Below are positions 50,378 to 53,824 of a stretch of 53,824 nt of DNA, one piece after another. Each line of letters begins with the position of its first letter. Within the stretch, counting starts at the first letter, position 1. The translations under genes and the position numbers were made by a program. Source of the DNA: DAOUAT01 sp964551735 (GTDB lineage Bacteria; Chloroflexota; Anaerolineae; CG2-30-64-16); contig CAZKEF010000037.1 of assembly GCA_964551735.1 (NCBI GenBank), forward strand, positions 1 through 53,824. The letters are read 5' to 3'. Below the pieces are notes generated by a model that did not search any database, was not told the origin of the DNA, and saw nothing but the letters and a program-made list of their open reading frames with translations.

Positions 50378-50900
50378 GCTTCATTCCCTCAGCGGCACGC
50401 GTCGCGGCATGCTTGCGCTCGTCCAGCAGCAACAACACGCCCAACAGGATCGTGCCCACCACGATGCTGGCGTCGGCCACGTTCCACGCCGGCCACGAAT
50501 ACACCCGGTTTCCGATGGGCAATGAGAACAACAGGAAATCGGTGACGTGGCCCACCTGCCAGCGGTCAATCAAATTGCCGATCGCGCCGCCCACCTGCAA
50601 GCCCATACAGGTGCGGATCGCCCAGTAGCCGGGGGGCAGTGTGCGCGCGTAAAGCAACACCGCCACCGTCACGATCACCGGGATCACCAGCATCACGTAG
50701 CGCTGACCGCGCAGGATGCCGAACGCCGCGCCGGTGTTGGTCCAATGGACTATAGTGAAGTATCTTTCCAGCGCGGGAAACGGTGCAAAGCTGCCGTGCA
50801 GCGGGATACCGGCCTCGACAAGGCCTTTGGTCCACTGATCGAGCGCGATGACAACGGCTGCCACAGCCCCGATCCACGCCCATCGCAAAACACCACGCAT
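50346..50900 (-). CDS. lspA: Lipoprotein signal peptidase
   Basis: This 184-residue membrane aspartyl protease cleaves prolipoprotein signal peptides. Four membrane segments are visible; HWTNTGAAFGIL, GGAIGNLIDRWQVGHVTDF (first catalytic Asp) and WPAWNVADASI (second catalytic Asp) are the family motifs. The hydrophilic tail overlaps the rluD start. Its likely clients include the lipoprotein encoded at 42075-42614. It lies 102 bases downstream of the DksA-like gene; the intervening stretch shows no clear signal. Confidence 0.95.
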   Translation of the reverse strand: MRGVLRWAWIGAVAAVVIALDQWTKGLVEAGIPLHGSFAPFPALERYFTIVHWTNTGAAFGILRGQRYVMLVIPVIVTVAVLLYARTLPPGYWAIRTCMGLQVGGAIGNLIDRWQVGHVTDFLLFSLPIGNRVYSWPAWNVADASIVVGTILLGVLLLLDERKHAATRAAEGMKHDPSTTDAAP

Positions 50901-51002
50901 CAGAAACCCCTAGACTTCCCGGCCCAGGCCACACGAACCCGCATCGGTGACGCGGCGCGCCAACGTAACTGTGCAGGTCACCAGCAAGGCCAACATCAAC
51001 AG

Positions 51003-51350
51003 TTACAGCTCGGTCAACCGCTGGCATGCCATGCACAGCGTCGCATGGGGCACGGCTTTCAGGCGGGCAAAGTCAATCTCGTCGCCGCAACGGTCGCACC
51101 GGCCGTAGGCCCCTGTCACGATCCGCTGCAATGCGCCTTCGACCTGGCGCAGGGCAAGCTCGTGCCCCCGGCGCAGTGAGACGGTGGTGGCCTGGTCGAA
51201 GGCCGCGGTGGCATCCTCAGCCATGTGATTGCCCAGGCCAACGTTGGCCTCTTGGGCCGCGTGCGACAACCCGACAAGCTGTTGCTGTAAGCTCGCCTGC
51301 TGCTCCAACAGGTAGCCGCGCAGGCGCTCGATCCTCTCCGGTGATAACAT
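51003..51350 (-). CDS. DksA/TraR-type zinc-finger protein
   Basis: The 115-residue protein has an N-terminal coiled coil (ERLRGYLLEQQASLQQQLVG) and a C-terminal C-x2-C-x17-C-x2-C zinc finger (CDRCG...CMAC) as in DksA/TraR and YteA proteins, which enter the RNA polymerase secondary channel or act as stress factors. The acidic loop of true DksA between the coils is not conserved, so function is uncertain. The ATG at 51350 is chosen for AAGGA 8 bases upstream. It sits between ileS and lspA, a common place for this family in Gram-positive-like gene orders. Confidence 0.85.
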   Translation of the reverse strand: MLSPERIERLRGYLLEQQASLQQQLVGLSHAAQEANVGLGNHMAEDATAAFDQATTVSLRRGHELALRQVEGALQRIVTGAYGRCDRCGDEIDFARLKAVPHATLCMACQRLTEL

Positions 51351-51466
51351 ACGTACTTCCTTCAAGAACATCCTGGTTCATCGTCGCATTGAAGCGATGC
51401 GCGCTGGCCGCATCGCCTCACCTATTGTAACGCAAGAGGCCAGAAACGGGAAGTTGAAAGCCGCCA

Positions 51467-53824
<2,358 letters not shown>

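Overview
The window looks like chromosomal DNA of a GC-rich member of the Chloroflexota, most likely an Anaerolineae-like lineage. This rests on inference from gene order and protein style: a rpoBC-str block back to back with a peptidoglycan/division (dcw) cluster that ends in ftsZ, nrdR and an adenosylcobalamin-dependent ribonucleotide reductase; small secreted proteins with Pro-rich linkers; and a secreted protease ending in a YLPMVLR tail. No rRNA, tRNA, CRISPR array, intact insertion sequence or prophage was seen.

Layout. Positions 1-12.4 kb, minus strand: rpoB, rpoC, rpsL, rpsG, fusA and the first codons of tuf, with good promoters before rpoB, rpsL and tuf and an attenuator-like terminator in the rpoB leader. 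Positions 12.6-31.7 kb, plus strand: mraZ, rsmH, an FtsL-like gene, ftsI-type PBP, murF, mraY, an unknown gene, murD, ftsW, murG, two CvpA-like membrane genes, murC, murB, ddl, ftsQ, ftsA and ftsZ. Many of these are coupled by 4-base ATGA overlaps; murE is absent. Positions 31.7-35.1 kb: nrdR and nrdJ behind a promoter, a pair of NrdR boxes and a structured leader. Positions 35.1-42.6 kb: a looser accessory stretch with an HsdR fragment, DUF2200, DUF218, a radical SAM protein, pgeF, a Nudix hydrolase, a PLP homeostasis protein, proC, yggT and a lipoprotein. Positions 42.6-45.1 kb, minus strand: a secreted subtilase and a coiled-coil zinc-ribbon protein. Positions 45.2-49.3 kb, plus strand: a polyprenol-phosphate glycosyltransferase, a tiny Flp-type pilin, a ComF-GNAT fusion, rplU-rpmA-rpmE and tdk. 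Positions 49.3 kb to the end, minus strand: ileS (5' end outside), a DksA-like gene, lspA and rluD.

The main unexplained signal is a scattered family of heptanucleotide arrays. Each site has its own 7-base unit. At three sites the arrays form inverted pairs that fill or nearly fill the intergenic spacer (rpoB-rpoC, yggS-proC, rpmE-tdk). One array lies in frame inside ileS, and a different GC-rich palindromic element of 30 codons lies in frame inside the yggS homologue. Other points of interest are a 10-bp-periodic MraZ operator candidate, a cobalamin-riboswitch-like leader before nrdR-nrdJ, a large RpoB insertion, a 191-bp ftsW/murG overlap that coincides with a MurG insertion, and a ComF-acetyltransferase fusion.
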